Positions 36,406 through 46,293 are shown, counted from the first letter of the stretch. The stretch: 64,000 nt of DNA from Prevotella sp. (GCA_017623655.1 JAGAON010000004.1:1-64000), one strand, 5' to 3'. A program made the numbers and translations. Notes: generated by a model not told the origin, from the letters alone.

Positions 36406-36986
36406 GCTCTCCCGTGACGGAAGAGGAACTGCGCGGCGCCATACGCACCATTATACGCGCCATAGGGGAGGACCCCGACCGTGAGGGATTGGCCGAGACG
36501 CCTGACCGAATAATGCGTATGTATAAGGAGATATTCCGCGGTTACGACGCAGGAAGGAAGCCTAACATCACCACATTCCCCAACGATTCCCACACCACGG
36601 AGATGGTTTTCGACAGCGGAGACTACTACTCCATGTGCGAACACCACATCCTTCCTTTCTTCGGCAGGTATTATTTCGCATACGTTCCGGGTACGGACGG
36701 CCGCATACTGGGCATCTCGAAGGTTGCCCGCGTGGTGGGTTACTGCGCCGCACGCTTGCAGTTGCAGGAGCGTCTGGCACGTGATGTGGTGGAGATGCTG
36801 GCCGAGGCACTCGGCGGGACGGCTCTCGGCTTTGCGATAGTGATGCGCGGCAAACACCTGTGCAAGTCCATGCGTGGCGTAAGAAACAACGGAGACATGT
36901 GCGTGTCATACTTCTCCGGCTGTTTCAAGGAGGACGCGCAGTTGCGCAATGAATTCTATGACATGGTGCATCTTGCTAAGGACTGA
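36360..36986 (+). CDS. folE: GTP cyclohydrolase I
   Basis: 208 residues. GEDPDREGLAETPDR, zinc-binding MCEHHILPFFG, GRILGISKVARVV, QERLARDV, and LGFAIVMRGKHLCKSMRGV with the third zinc ligand: a complete type I enzyme. It makes dihydroneopterin triphosphate for folate and queuosine. The ATG at 36360 lies inside queE. A GTG at 36414 (VTEEELRGAIRTII) would avoid the overlap, so the start is uncertain. In Bacteroides folE is often near tpiA; here it joins queDE. Confidence 0.94.
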   Translation: MEIVTTNTQDTERKVGSPVTEEELRGAIRTIIRAIGEDPDREGLAETPDRIMRMYKEIFRGYDAGRKPNITTFPNDSHTTEMVFDSGDYYSMCEHHILPFFGRYYFAYVPGTDGRILGISKVARVVGYCAARLQLQERLARDVVEMLAEALGGTALGFAIVMRGKHLCKSMRGVRNNGDMCVSYFSGCFKEDAQLRNEFYDMVHLAKD

Positions 36987-37066
36987 CTCGCTTGGCATAC
37001 AATCTGTTGCCGACGATGATTACAGATTACATTGTAGGAAAGTGTGTCAAAATGCAGATAACATTG

Positions 37067-37150
37067 GCGGTGAACCCTGAAAGGGTGACAGAATACAGCC
37101 CAGGGTGCAAACCCTGGGCTGTATTCTGTCACCCTTTCAGGGTTCGCCGC
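37067..37150. repeat. Perfect 35-bp inverted repeat with GCAA loop
   Basis: Arms 37072-37106 and 37111-37145 are exact reverse complements (GAACCCTGAAAGGGTGACAG...CAGCCCAGGGT). It is ~85 nt after folE. There is no T-run, so it is more likely a dispersed palindrome than a standard terminator. The CAGCCC(G/A)GGGT core recurs at 42.9 and 43.1 kb. Confidence 0.92.
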
Positions 37151-37192
37151 TTCTTTGAGACACCATTGTAAATGCGGGAAATTGCGGCGATT

Positions 37193-37337
37193 CGGACGCA
37201 CCAAGGTGCGTCCCTACAAGACGTTGCAATTCAGAGGGTTACAAAAGCCCCAGTGAAAGGGTGCTGATTGCACGGTAAACAGGTGCTGATTGCATAACAA
37301 ACAGGTGCTGATTACAATGTAATCAGCACCCGTTTAC
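37193..37337. repeat. Composite intergenic repeat, reverse orientation
   Basis: GGACGCACCAAGGTGCGTCCCTACAA (split: 37193-37218), then spacer GACGTTGCAATTCAGAG, then GGTGCTGATTGCACGGTAAACA and further modular words to GTAATCAGCACCCGTTTAC at 37337. The order is inverted relative to the copies at 2.2, 28.8 and 52.8 kb. Confidence 0.85.
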
Positions 37338-37395
37338 TTTATGCCTTGTTTCTCCCCTGTTTGTGACGTGAAACACCGGGGACTAAAATATGTAC

Positions 37396-38418
37396 CTACA
37401 AGCAAATCACTACATAATAGATTACGGCCATGACGGCCAGTATTCCGCCTTCGGCGCGGGTCAGCATGTAGTGTGTCTTGCCGAACGTGCACAGCGCCCA
37501 TAGCGTCAGTGACGAGATGAGCAGTGTGGCGATGTCAAACAACGTGATGCCGCCGATGCCCAAGGGGTGTATGGTGGCGGCTGTGCCGAGCACGAAGAAG
37601 ACGTTGAACACGTTGCTGCCCACCACGTTTCCCAATGCCATTGCCGTGTCGCCCTTGCGTGCCGCCATCACTGACGCGGCCAGTTCCGGGGCTGATGTGC
37701 CCGCACTGACAATGGTGAGGGCTATGATGGACTGGCTTATGCCCATCATCGAGGCCAGTCCCGACGCTCCGCCGACAAGCCAGTTGCCGCCGATGATAAG
37801 CCCGGCAAGGCCTGTTATGATCCACACCACGCATTTCCATGTCGGCATTTCGGTGGTGTCCTTTCCGTCGGAGGCCGTTGGTTCTTCCGCTGTCGATGTC
37901 CCGTTGCCCCTCTTGGCGATGGACATTGTGTAGGACATGAATATGGCGAACATACAGAGCAGCAGCAGTCCGTCGGTACGGCTGATGATGTTTTGCTGCA
38001 TTATGGTGTCCGTTCCCGCCGCATTGGTCAGCCTGCCGTTGAAGAGAGAGTCAAAGGCCGTGATGAACACTGCCACGCTTGCCAGTACGGCGAAGGGCAC
38101 GTCGTTGCGTATGTTGCCCCGTTCCACCACGATAGGGCATACCATCGCCGTGACGCCCATTATGGCAAGGGTGTTGAATATGTTGCTGCCCACGACGTTG
38201 CCGAGGGCTATATCCACGTTACCCTGTATGGCTGAGACGACGCTCACCACCAGTTCGGGGGCGGAGCTGCCCATGGCCACGATGGTAAGCCCCACCACAA
38301 GGGTGGGGATGCCGAACTTGCGGGCTATGGAAGCCGCGCCGTCCGTGAGCCAGTCGGCACCTTTCACTATGGCCGCGAGGCCGATGAGAAACAGAAAAAT
38401 GTTTAATAACAAGTCCAT
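37396..38418 (-). CDS. CaCA-family calcium/sodium antiporter (YrbG-like)
   Basis: 340 residues with ten predicted membrane helices in two inverted halves. Alpha-repeats are GSSAPELVVSVVSA...GNVVGSNIFNTL and GTSAPELAASVMAA...GNVVGSNVFNVF, the signature of Na+/Ca2+ exchangers. It would extrude Ca2+ at the inner membrane. It starts directly after the stop of the ABC permease gene (same strand), so co-transcription is possible. Confidence 0.93.
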   Translation of the reverse strand: MDLLLNIFLFLIGLAAIVKGADWLTDGAASIARKFGIPTLVVGLTIVAMGSSAPELVVSVVSAIQGNVDIALGNVVGSNIFNTLAIMGVTAMVCPIVVERGNIRNDVPFAVLASVAVFITAFDSLFNGRLTNAAGTDTIMQQNIISRTDGLLLLCMFAIFMSYTMSIAKRGNGTSTAEEPTASDGKDTTEMPTWKCVVWIITGLAGLIIGGNWLVGGASGLASMMGISQSIIALTIVSAGTSAPELAASVMAARKGDTAMALGNVVGSNVFNVFFVLGTAATIHPLGIGGITLFDIATLLISSLTLWALCTFGKTHYMLTRAEGGILAVMAVIYYVVICL

Positions 38419-39207
38419 TTATAGTTGCTTTTTTTTCCTTATACTTATCAGTTTCTTGTCCGCAAGGTCTCTGTTCATGAACGCTTGGTAGCCGATGTAG
38501 AGTATAACAGCGTCAAAGGAGTATGCCAAGATGAGGAAAAGGGTTTGTAACATCATAGCGACAAGCACCATGCCCATTACTATTATCACTATGCCCAGTG
38601 CCACACCCTTCAGCAATGCGTGCCTTGTCCACACGGCACCGCATACAAGTGCGTAGAGGAAAGTACCCAAAGTGAGTTCCAATAGGGTCAGATATTCCCT
38701 GACACCATACCAACTTCTGATTCTGAAAGGCGACAGGTTGGACAGCATATCGAGGGCGTCATTGGCGATATATGGCATATAGCTGTGTATGTTTCCGCCC
38801 GTTACGGCTGTGAATGCCGACCCTAATATGACGTGGGTGATGTCTGCCGCTGTCATGGTCAGTATGATACAGAGCGGCACTACCACGCAGACCATAATCA
38901 GCCTTGCCGCCAGTTTCTGCCCCATTGAGGCCGGAAGCATGAGCATTGACATCCTGTTCTGCCGGCCATGGAAGGGCGAACTGAGCTGGGTTAGGTAGCA
39001 ACCGTGAACCAATATGCCCAATAACAGGATGAAGCAAGAGTCGGACATTGCATAATTCCATTCCATATTCTCTTTGGCCATCCCCCTCATTATTGGCGAG
39101 AACATGATGACAAGGAATATGCCGAACATGGCAATGAGCTGCAAGGTGTATGCCCTGCGGTGGGTCATGAGGTCCCATTTCAGTATGTCGAGTACCTTTT
39201 TCATCAT
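38419..39207 (-). CDS. ABC transporter membrane subunit
   Basis: 262 residues with about six hydrophobic helices (e.g. AYTLQLIAMFGIFLVIMFS, LIMVCVVVPLCIILTMTA, IVIIVMGMVLVAMMLQ). No family motif is firm. Its start (ATG at 39207-39205) overlaps the ATPase stop by 4 nt, so it is the permease partner of that ATPase. The substrate is unknown; such two-gene systems are often drug or peptide exporters. Confidence 0.8.
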   Translation of the reverse strand: MMKKVLDILKWDLMTHRRAYTLQLIAMFGIFLVIMFSPIMRGMAKENMEWNYAMSDSCFILLLGILVHGCYLTQLSSPFHGRQNRMSMLMLPASMGQKLAARLIMVCVVVPLCIILTMTAADITHVILGSAFTAVTGGNIHSYMPYIANDALDMLSNLSPFRIRSWYGVREYLTLLELTLGTFLYALVCGAVWTRHALLKGVALGIVIIVMGMVLVAMMLQTLFLILAYSFDAVILYIGYQAFMNRDLADKKLISIRKKKQL

Positions 39208-39935
39208 CCAACCCTCCCTTCTGTGTCCGCAAGGACATTGTTAAACACCTCCTCCAAGTCTGTGCTCGCGTCGGTGTAGCCCATCGACAGTCTTATGTTT
39301 TCCATGCTGTCGTTGAGCAATATACGGCTGTTGTCAATGATGACCACTTGGTCCAGCAGCTTCTCCACGTCCCTTACCTGATGCGTGGAGATGAGGATTG
39401 TGCGGTCATTGGTTATGCTTCCGCGTATAATCTCCCTGAAAATGGCCTTCGAAGGTATATCCATTCCATTGGTAGGCTCATCCAGCAGTATTGTGCTTAC
39501 GCCCGTTGCGAGGGCGAAACACATATAGACCTTCTTCTTCTGACCCATCGACAGCTGTCCGAGGTTGGCCTCGTAAGGCAGCCGGAAAGCCGTGACAAGG
39601 CGGCGGAGAGCCTCCTTGTCGAACTTGGGATAGAACGGTTGGTTCACCTTCACATACTCATTGAGCGTTATGTTGGGCAGATCATACTCCTCGGGAACGA
39701 TGAATATGTCGCCCAACACGTCGGCATTGCGCCGTGACACGTCCTTGCCGTTCACGGTGATGGTGCCTTTCTGTGCCCTAAGCAGCGAGCAGATGAGGTA
39801 CAACAGCGTTGATTTCCCGGCGCCGTTCATGCCCAACAGTCCGTAGATGTGGCCGCTTGGCAGGGTGAGTGACAGGTCATTGAACACCTGTCTGCCGCCG
39901 GGGTAGGTGTAATATACGTCGGATAGCTCTATCAT
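39204..39935 (-). CDS. ABC transporter ATP-binding protein
   Basis: 243 residues. Walker A GMNGAGKSTLL, signature LSMGQKKK, Walker B TILLDEPTNGMD, and switch His in ILISTHQ. A single nucleotide-binding domain of the CcmA/exporter type. Coupled to the membrane subunit downstream. Minus strand; an AACCT-rich repeat separates it from fumarase. Confidence 0.93.
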   Translation of the reverse strand: MIELSDVYYTYPGGRQVFNDLSLTLPSGHIYGLLGMNGAGKSTLLYLICSLLRAQKGTITVNGKDVSRRNADVLGDIFIVPEEYDLPNITLNEYVKVNQPFYPKFDKEALRRLVTAFRLPYEANLGQLSMGQKKKVYMCFALATGVSTILLDEPTNGMDIPSKAIFREIIRGSITNDRTILISTHQVRDVEKLLDQVVIIDNSRILLNDSMENIRLSMGYTDASTDLEEVFNNVLADTEGRVG

Positions 39936-39989
39936 GGTGCATATTGTAAAGGCAGAGAGAGGCTCGCTCCCCCTGCCTTTTGTTTGTTA

Positions 39990-40092
39990 TATGGAGGTTT
40001 CATGTTGCAGGTCTTAGGTCGGGCTACGCCCTTTTGGGGTATATTACATAGCGAAGTGACCTGTGACCTGAAACCTTTAACCTGCAACCTTG
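39990..40092. repeat. AACCT-rich intergenic repeat
   Basis: GTTGCAGGTCTTAGG and GTGACCTGAAACCTTTAACC, near-identical to blocks at 7065, 42845 and 47980. Non-coding. Confidence 0.6.
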
Positions 40093-40096
40093 GTAT

Positions 40097-41716
40097 TCAG
40101 AACTGCTTGAAGAAGTCGTTACCCTTGTCGTCAACGAGGATGAACGCGGGGAAATTCTCCACCCGTATCTTCCAGATGGCCTCCATTCCGAGCTCCGGAT
40201 ACTCCACGCACTCGATGCTCTTGATGTTGCTTGACGACAGGAACGCTGCCGGACCGCCTATGGAACCGAGGTAGAAGCCCTTGTGAGCCTTGCATGAATC
40301 CGTCACAATCTGCGAGCGGTTGCCCTTGGCTATCATCACCATTGAACCGCCGTTGTCCTGAAATTCATATACGTACGGGTCCATACGGCCTGCCGTTGTG
40401 GGACCCATTGAGCCGCAAGGCATACCTTCCGGTGTCTTGGCGGGGCCTGCGTAGAGCACGGGGTGGTCCTTGAAGTACTGCGGCATACCCTCGCCGGCAT
40501 CCAGACGAGCCTTTATCTTGGCGTGTGCTATGTCCCTTGCGACGATTATTGTGCCGTTGAGTGACACGCGGGTAGATACGGGGTACTTGCTGAGTTCCTT
40601 GCAAACGTCGGCTATCGGCTGGTCAAGGTTGATGGAAACGGCGTCGCCCTCGCCGGCCTTGCGCAGTGCTTCCGGTATCAGCTCATACGGTTTGTCGTCC
40701 ATTTTCTCTATCCATACGCCGTCCTTGTCTATCTTCGCCTTGATGTTACGGTCTGCGGAGCAGCTTACGCCGAGGCCTATCGGGCAGCTGGCGCCATGTC
40801 TTGGCAGGCGTACCACACGTATGTCGTGGGCGTATGCCTTGCCTCCGAACTGCGCTCCGAAGCCAATCTTGCGGGTTTCTTCAAGCAGTTGCTTCTCAAG
40901 TTCTATGTCACGGAAGGCTCGTCCGGTCTCATCGCCGGTGGTGGGAAGCCCGTCGTAGTACTTGGTTGACGCGAGTTTTACCGTCAGCAGGTTCTTCTCA
41001 GCCGACGTTCCGCCCACAACGATGGCGATATGGTATGGCGGGCACGCCGCCGTTCCCAACGTTTTCATCTTCTCCACGAGGAAAGGCACGAGCGTACCAG
41101 GGTTCTGTATGCGCGCCTTCGTCTCCTGATAGAGGTACGTTTTGTTGGCGGAACCGCCACCTTTGACCACACACAGGAAGCGATACTCCATGCCTTGGGT
41201 CGCCTCTATGTCTATCTGTGCCGGCAGGTTGCAGCGGGTGTTGACCTCGTCGTACATATTCAGCGGCGCGTTCTGTGAGTAACGCAGGTTGTCGTTGGTG
41301 TAAGTGTTATAGACACCCTTTGCCAACGGCTCCTCATCCTCAAAGCCTGTCCATACCTGCTGGCCCTTTTCGCCGTGGATTATGGCCGTGCCCGTGTCCT
41401 GACAGAAAGGCAACTGCCCCTTGCAGGCAACCTCCGCGTTGCGCAGCATGGTGAGGGCGACATACTTGTCGTTGTCGGACGCTTCGGGATCGTTAAGTAT
41501 TGCCGCCACCTTCTCGTTGTGTTCGCGGCGCAACATGAAGTTAACGTCGTGGAAAGCCTGTGTGGTGAGCTGCTCAAGAGCCTCCGCCGACACCTTGAGG
41601 ATGGGCTTCCCCTCAAACTCACTCATGGAGATGCCGTCCTTGGAGAGCAGTCTGTACTCTGTCTTGTCTTCGCCAAGCTGGAACATTGGCGCGTACTTGA
41701 ATTCTGGATTTGCCAT
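40097..41716 (-). CDS. Class I (iron-sulfur) fumarate hydratase
   Basis: 539 residues from the start [21 protein letters not shown]. The longer frame to 41764 is excluded because its first codons overlap the -7 box TAAATTTG (minus strand, 41769-41762). Cluster cysteines lie in [21 protein letters not shown] and [12 protein letters not shown]-terminal alpha and C-terminal beta domains are fused as in FumA/FumB. It interconverts fumarate and malate, in Bacteroidetes typically running toward fumarate and succinate. Oxygen-sensitive. Confidence 0.93.
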   Translation of the reverse strand: MANPEFKYAPMFQLGEDKTEYRLLSKDGISMSEFEGKPILKVSAEALEQLTTQAFHDVNFMLRREHNEKVAAILNDPEASDNDKYVALTMLRNAEVACKGQLPFCQDTGTAIIHGEKGQQVWTGFEDEEPLAKGVYNTYTNDNLRYSQNAPLNMYDEVNTRCNLPAQIDIEATQGMEYRFLCVVKGGGSANKTYLYQETKARIQNPGTLVPFLVEKMKTLGTAACPPYHIAIVVGGTSAEKNLLTVKLASTKYYDGLPTTGDETGRAFRDIELEKQLLEETRKIGFGAQFGGKAYAHDIRVVRLPRHGASCPIGLGVSCSADRNIKAKIDKDGVWIEKMDDKPYELIPEALRKAGEGDAVSINLDQPIADVCKELSKYPVSTRVSLNGTIIVARDIAHAKIKARLDAGEGMPQYFKDHPVLYAGPAKTPEGMPCGSMGPTTAGRMDPYVYEFQDNGGSMVMIAKGNRSQIVTDSCKAHKGFYLGSIGGPAAFLSSSNIKSIECVEYPELGMEAIWKIRVENFPAFILVDDKGNDFFKQF

Positions 41717-41818
41717 ATTTGTTGTTAGGTTATATTGTTGTTTTGTTTCTATTTCCATCTGCAAATTTACTTTATTTGTTTTGATTGTGCAAGTTAATCG
41801 GTGTTTTTTCCCGGATAG

Positions 41819-41850
41819 TTTGTTTAATAAGGTGTTTTTGCTTACCTTTG
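41819..41850 (+). promoter_or_regulatory. Promoter of the PH-domain gene
   Basis: TTTG (41819-41822), 20-nt spacer, TACCTTTG (41843-41850). Transcription would start ~41856, 19 nt before the ATG. Confidence 0.7.
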
Positions 41851-41874
41851 TAATGTCAACAAAACAATGTTGTT

Positions 41875-42285
41875 ATGGACAGGAAAGTTTACAGGTCGCG
41901 TTATGGCACGGTTGTCATCATGTCCGTGTTTGCGCTTGCCGCCATAGAGGCGGCGGTGCTGTACCACAGTTGTACGGCCACGCATATTGCCGTGGCGGCA
42001 GTGTTTTTTGTGCTTTATGTGTTGATGTTGCGCTGCGAGTACATCATTGAGGGCGGCACATTGGCCGTGCGTGCATACGTCGTGTTGGCGAGGATAGACA
42101 TCAGTGCCATCAAAAGGATAGAGCCGTCCGGTTCCTTCATGTCGGCTCCGGCAATGTCAATGCGGCGCATCCGCATCTCTTATGGCAAGTATGACGAGAT
42201 TCTTATCTCGCCGGTACGGCAGGATGAGTTCATAAAGGAACTGCTGAAAGTGAACCCGGGCATAGAGGTTATAGCCTTGAAGTGA
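41875..42285 (+). CDS. Small membrane protein with bacterial PH domain
   Basis: 136 residues. Two N-terminal membrane helices (VVIMSVFALAAIEAAVLY and HIAVAAVFFVLYVLML) precede a bacterial PH-like domain (~50-136; CEYIIEGGTLAVRAYVVLARIDISAIKRIEPS...RIRISYGKYDEILISPVRQDEFIKEL). Such YdbT/DUF304-like proteins are membrane-associated and uncharacterised. Divergent from fumarase; its own promoter is visible. Confidence 0.75.
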   Translation: MDRKVYRSRYGTVVIMSVFALAAIEAAVLYHSCTATHIAVAAVFFVLYVLMLRCEYIIEGGTLAVRAYVVLARIDISAIKRIEPSGSFMSAPAMSMRRIRISYGKYDEILISPVRQDEFIKELLKVNPGIEVIALK

Positions 42286-42330
42286 AGAGGTCTCCCGCCA
42301 ATCGCATGGCGATGTCTTGGGCGATAATGT

Positions 42331-42412
42331 TGTAGAGACGATGTACCACATCGTCTCCCTGCCGGCATCAGGCCTGTTCATTTGCCGAGACGATGTGGTC
42401 ATCGTCTCTACA
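42331..42412. repeat. GAGACGATGTGGT inverted repeat, second copy
   Basis: TGTAGAGACGATGTACC...CGTCTC at 42331-42357 is mirrored at 42387-42412 with one base deleted. Compare 3148-3238. Confidence 0.88.
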
Positions 42413-42889
42413 CGCACTGTGGCAATGTGTCAGGAATACCCCTGTTGTGGTGACACATTGATTTTTTGAAAACCTCAACCACTATACAGTTAATAATTGA
42501 TTGCGGCAAAGTGAAAAGCCGTCTTTTGCGCTTTACAGTGGCGGGAAAACGTTTTTGCGGTGTGAAAGCAACCCTTTTACCATGTGATTAACGCCCTTTT
42601 ACCGGGTAAAAGAGGCCGTTTCATTGTGTGATTCGTATGCTTTTGTGCGGTGAAAAAGACCGCTTTGTGTTTGTTTTGAGTTTTAAGTGATTAGTTATTA
42701 GTAAGTTGTGAAATTGTAAAACGGTTGCGATATTTCAGAAAAAGATTTGCCTTGTTGTTTTTATGCGATTCTCCTGCGGTGTGGAAAAACCACATTGTCA
42801 TTAGAAATGTGGTTTTGGTTGCTTTTTGCTTTGTGTCATGCGTATGATAAGGGTTGAAGGTTTTGGGTTTTAGGTTATAGGTTGTCGAA

Positions 42890-43191
42890 CCAGCCCTGTA
42901 AGGGCGGAATATTACAGCCCGGGGTGCCAACCCCGGGTATAAGGTTGTGAACGTTGGACACATACGGAACCCCGAAGCCGTAGGCACATTGACCGAAGGT
43001 CAATTTGGGGTGGCAATAAGGCATCGCATAGCGTGACATAAAGATAATGATAACCGCGTAAATGCTTTTTACCCCACGGTGTCCTGCGGTCACCGTGCCT
43101 GCGGCTTCGGGGTTCTAATACGTCTTCTGTGTGAAAATAAAAACCCGGGGTTGACACCCCGGGCTGTAATATTCCGCCCTTACAGGGCTGG
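42890..43191. repeat. ~300-bp nested inverted-repeat element
   Basis: The outer arms (~42890-42938 and ~43142-43191) match over ~49 nt with one internal mismatch: AGCCCTGTAAGGGCGGAATA...CCCGGGT. A second pair lies inside: GGAACCCCGAAGCCGTAGG (42966 on) and CCTGCGGCTTCGGGGTTC (to ~43117). Innermost is ATTGACCGAAGGTCAAT. It is flanked by AACCT-rich direct sequence on both sides. Confidence 0.85.
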
Positions 43192-43236
43192 CATCATAAC
43201 CTATAACCTAAAACCTACGACCTGAAACCATACATT

Positions 43237-46146
43237 TTACTTGTATGCGGGGAAGATGTCGTCGAGCGAAAGCCGGCGTACCGTGCCGAGTCTGCCCAGT
43301 GATTCCATGTCGAGCTCGCCCTCGTCGCCCAGTATGAGGTATTTCATCGGCTTGCCCTTGATGTTGTCCTGCTCAAAGCTTACGATGTCATCGAGTGTCA
43401 GTGCGGGCACCTTTTCGAGGTAAAGGCGGTTGATGTCGTAGTCGATGTTCATGTCCTTCGCGCCGAGATACTTGCTTATCACGCCGAACTTCGTGGTGCG
43501 CGATGCGGCGAGGGTCTTCATAAGGCTGTTCTGGGCGGTGGCGAACAGTGTCTGCGATTGCGGCAGTGTGTCGGTAATCTCCTTGAAGACGCGTATGCAG
43601 TCCATCATCTTGTCGTTCTGCGAGATGATGTGTTGCTGGTAATATTCGGTCTCGCCGGTTCTTTGAGGAGTGACGTATGACGCCCAAGCGTTATACGCCA
43701 GCCCCCTTGCCTCGCGCAGTTCCTGGAACACTATGGCGTTCATCGAGCCGCCGAAGTATTCGTTGAAGGTCTTTATCAGCGGCATACGGTCAACGGAGAA
43801 AGGCGTGTTCCCGTTGTGGATCATGCGCATATTGATGTTCTTTGCCTTGTAAGGAGCCACCAATACCTCCGTGTCGTTTGTGGCAAGACGCTTGTATGGC
43901 TTGTTGGCAGGCACTTCGGCAAGCCGTTTCGGGGTGCGGTGGCATTTGCTGATGATGGCTGATACCTCTTTAAGCGATGCCGGTCCCCAGTACAATACCT
44001 GATGCTTCATGCCGGAAAGGCCTTTCAGCAGGTCGGTATATACCTTCGGGTCGGTGCTGCGGAGCGTTGCCGGCGACGGTGAGTCGGTTATCGGGTTGTG
44101 CGCGCCATACAGTCCGTAGGTCACGAGGGCGTTGTAGCAGGCGTTCTGGTTTGTGCGTGTTTCCATGCGGCTTTTCATCACCTGCTCCACGTATTGGCCG
44201 TAAACGGCGGTGTCAGGCTTCATGTTCCGCATGAAATCGTCAAGCATACTCACCGCTTCCGGCATGCTCTCCTGCAATCCGCTGAGGCTGATAGTGATGT
44301 TCTTGCCCGCTACGTTCACGGAATATGAGCACGCTATGTCGTAGAACTTGCGCTTTATCTGCTCCGCACTCTCCGTCTCCGTGCCGAGAAGTGACGTCAG
44401 GTCCGCGGCGATGCCGTATCGTTTGTCGGCCTCCGTGCCGCACTCGAAGCGGTAGTTGAGCGTGAATCGTTCGTCCTGCGTGTTCTGTTTGTATATCACG
44501 GGCAGCCCGCTCTTGGTGCTGCCGAACGTCAGTTCCTTCTTGAAGTCAACGAACTGAGGCTGTATGGGCTTCACGTTGCGGTCGAGAAAGTCCTCGAGGA
44601 AGCGGCTCTTGTAGTCGCGGTTGCTCGGTATTGCCGTTATTTCCGGCTTGTCGATTTTCACTATCGTGGTGTCCTCTCCCTTGCGTTTATACACGCATAC
44701 ATATCCGTCGGCAAGGTGTTCGTCCGCCCATTTCATTATGTCCGCCTTGGTAAGACGCCCCAGTCTGTCCGTCTGCTGCACCTGCTGTGCCCACGGTGTG
44801 CCGTTGATGTAGCTGTCAACCATGTCCGACACACGCGCCTTGTTGTCGTCGAGGGCTTTCAGTTGCGACAGTTTCGTGTTGAGAACGATGCTGTGCATGA
44901 GCTTCTCGTCCCAGTCGCCGCGCTTTATCTTGTCCAGTTCCGCAAGCAGAAGGCCGCGCACTTCTTCAAGTGTCTGCCCCTCGTTCGGCACTCCCTGAAA
45001 CATGAACAGGCTGTAATCTTTCAGCCCCCAGATGCCTGAGCCTGCGCCGAGAACCTTCATTTTCTGGTTGAGGTCAATGTCAAGCAGTCCTACATCGCCG
45101 TTGGAGAGCAGCATATCGACCATCGTTATGGTGTCGTTTTGCTGTGATGACGCTCCGTTCAGCCTCCATCCGAGGATGACGTGCTCCGTCTCGTGCCCCA
45201 ATACGGTGGTGTCTTTCGGCGAGGTGAGCGGCGGCAGTGGCGCGAAGGTGCGCGGAGCGGTGTCTGTTCCGGGCTTCCACGAGCCGAAATAGCGGTCTAT
45301 CAGCGCGATGGTGCTGTCGGGCTCAAGGTCTCCGGCCATGCAGATGGCTACGTTGTTGGGTACGTAATACTTGTTGAAATAGTTGCGTATGTTCACCTGC
45401 GACGGGTTTTTCAGGTGTTCCTGTGTGCCTATCGTGGTCTGCGTGCCGTAAGGATGTGTGGGGAAAAGGAGCCTCATCAGTGCCTCGGTGGATTTTCTTC
45501 CGTCCTTGGTCATGGATATGTTCTTCTCCTCATACACCGCTTCCAGCTCGGTATGGAAGCCGCGCATCACGAGGTTCTGAAACCTGTCGCTCTGCAACAG
45601 GCACCACCGTTCTATCTCGTTGGCTGGTATGTTCTCCACGTAGCAGGTGACATCGTTGGACGTGTAGGCGTTGGTGCCTACGCTGCCTATGGCCGACATC
45701 ATCTTGTCATACTCGTTGGGGATGTTGTATTGGGCCGCAATCTGTGACACGGAGTCTATCTCGTGGTACTTGGCCTTGCGCTCTTCCGGGTCCGTAAGGT
45801 TGCGGTGCTCCTCGTAGAGGTCGCTTATCTTTTTCAGGAGCGGGGCCTCCTTGGCGTAGTCGGTGGTGCCGAACTGTCTGGAACCCTTGAACATCAGGTG
45901 CTCAAGATAATGCGCCAGTCCGGTGGTCTCCTCCGGGTCGTTCCTCGAACCCGTGTTCACCGCTATGTGGGCGGTCACCCTCGGTTTCTCCCTGTTTACC
46001 GACAGATACACTTTCAGACCGTTGTCGAGGGTGTAGATGCGTGTCTGCATCGGGTCGCCCTTCACGCTGTCGTAGTGGTAACTCTTCGCTGTTGCCGTGA
46101 CGGAGAGGCACAGCGCGCATATCAAATGCAATATATGACGTTTCAT
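43237..46146 (-). CDS. M16-family zinc metallopeptidase (insulinase-like)
   Basis: 969 residues from the start MKRHILHLICALCLSVTATA (signal peptide); upstream in-frame codons to 46212 are intergenic repeat. The inverted zinc motif is in LAHYLEHLMFKG (HxxEH), with the downstream Glu in ELEAVYEEKN. Four M16 domains are present; the C-terminal pair (~520-969) is non-catalytic. Periplasmic or outer-membrane degradation of peptides is likely. Confidence 0.93.
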   Translation of the reverse strand: MKRHILHLICALCLSVTATAKSYHYDSVKGDPMQTRIYTLDNGLKVYLSVNREKPRVTAHIAVNTGSRNDPEETTGLAHYLEHLMFKGSRQFGTTDYAKEAPLLKKISDLYEEHRNLTDPEERKAKYHEIDSVSQIAAQYNIPNEYDKMMSAIGSVGTNAYTSNDVTCYVENIPANEIERWCLLQSDRFQNLVMRGFHTELEAVYEEKNISMTKDGRKSTEALMRLLFPTHPYGTQTTIGTQEHLKNPSQVNIRNYFNKYYVPNNVAICMAGDLEPDSTIALIDRYFGSWKPGTDTAPRTFAPLPPLTSPKDTTVLGHETEHVILGWRLNGASSQQNDTITMVDMLLSNGDVGLLDIDLNQKMKVLGAGSGIWGLKDYSLFMFQGVPNEGQTLEEVRGLLLAELDKIKRGDWDEKLMHSIVLNTKLSQLKALDDNKARVSDMVDSYINGTPWAQQVQQTDRLGRLTKADIMKWADEHLADGYVCVYKRKGEDTTIVKIDKPEITAIPSNRDYKSRFLEDFLDRNVKPIQPQFVDFKKELTFGSTKSGLPVIYKQNTQDERFTLNYRFECGTEADKRYGIAADLTSLLGTETESAEQIKRKFYDIACSYSVNVAGKNITISLSGLQESMPEAVSMLDDFMRNMKPDTAVYGQYVEQVMKSRMETRTNQNACYNALVTYGLYGAHNPITDSPSPATLRSTDPKVYTDLLKGLSGMKHQVLYWGPASLKEVSAIISKCHRTPKRLAEVPANKPYKRLATNDTEVLVAPYKAKNINMRMIHNGNTPFSVDRMPLIKTFNEYFGGSMNAIVFQELREARGLAYNAWASYVTPQRTGETEYYQQHIISQNDKMMDCIRVFKEITDTLPQSQTLFATAQNSLMKTLAASRTTKFGVISKYLGAKDMNIDYDINRLYLEKVPALTLDDIVSFEQDNIKGKPMKYLILGDEGELDMESLGRLGTVRRLSLDDIFPAYK

Positions 46147-46206
46147 GTTCATGTATGTTTTGGTTGTTTCTTTACGTGTTTGCCGGCAGGGGCATATCGC
46201 CCGCCA

Positions 46207-46293
46207 TTGCAAAAGGGTGCTGATTACCTTGCGAAAGAGGCCTGTTTACAGTGTAATCAGCACCCTTTTGCAAGGTAATCAGCACCCTTTTAC
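46207..46293. repeat. GGTGCTGATTAC/GTAATCAGCACC modular repeat
   Basis: GCAAAAGGGTGCTGATTACC, CAGTGTAATCAGCACCCTTTTGC and GGTAATCAGCACCCTTTTACC. It lies between the DUF4954 and M16 genes, near the promoter side of M16. Confidence 0.88.

Larger units (their letters stand above)
42286..43236. other. 950-nt repeat-rich region without genes
   Basis: Holds the GAGACGATGTGGT inverted pair (42331-42412), a degenerate modular block (~42560-42635), an AACCT-rich block, and a ~300-nt nested inverted-repeat element (42890-43191). Short open frames here have no coding features. Confidence 0.75.

Noticed and set aside
40097-41764. Longer fumarase start at 41764
   Set aside because: Its first codons coincide with the -7 promoter box at 41762-41769, so the ATG at 41716 was chosen.
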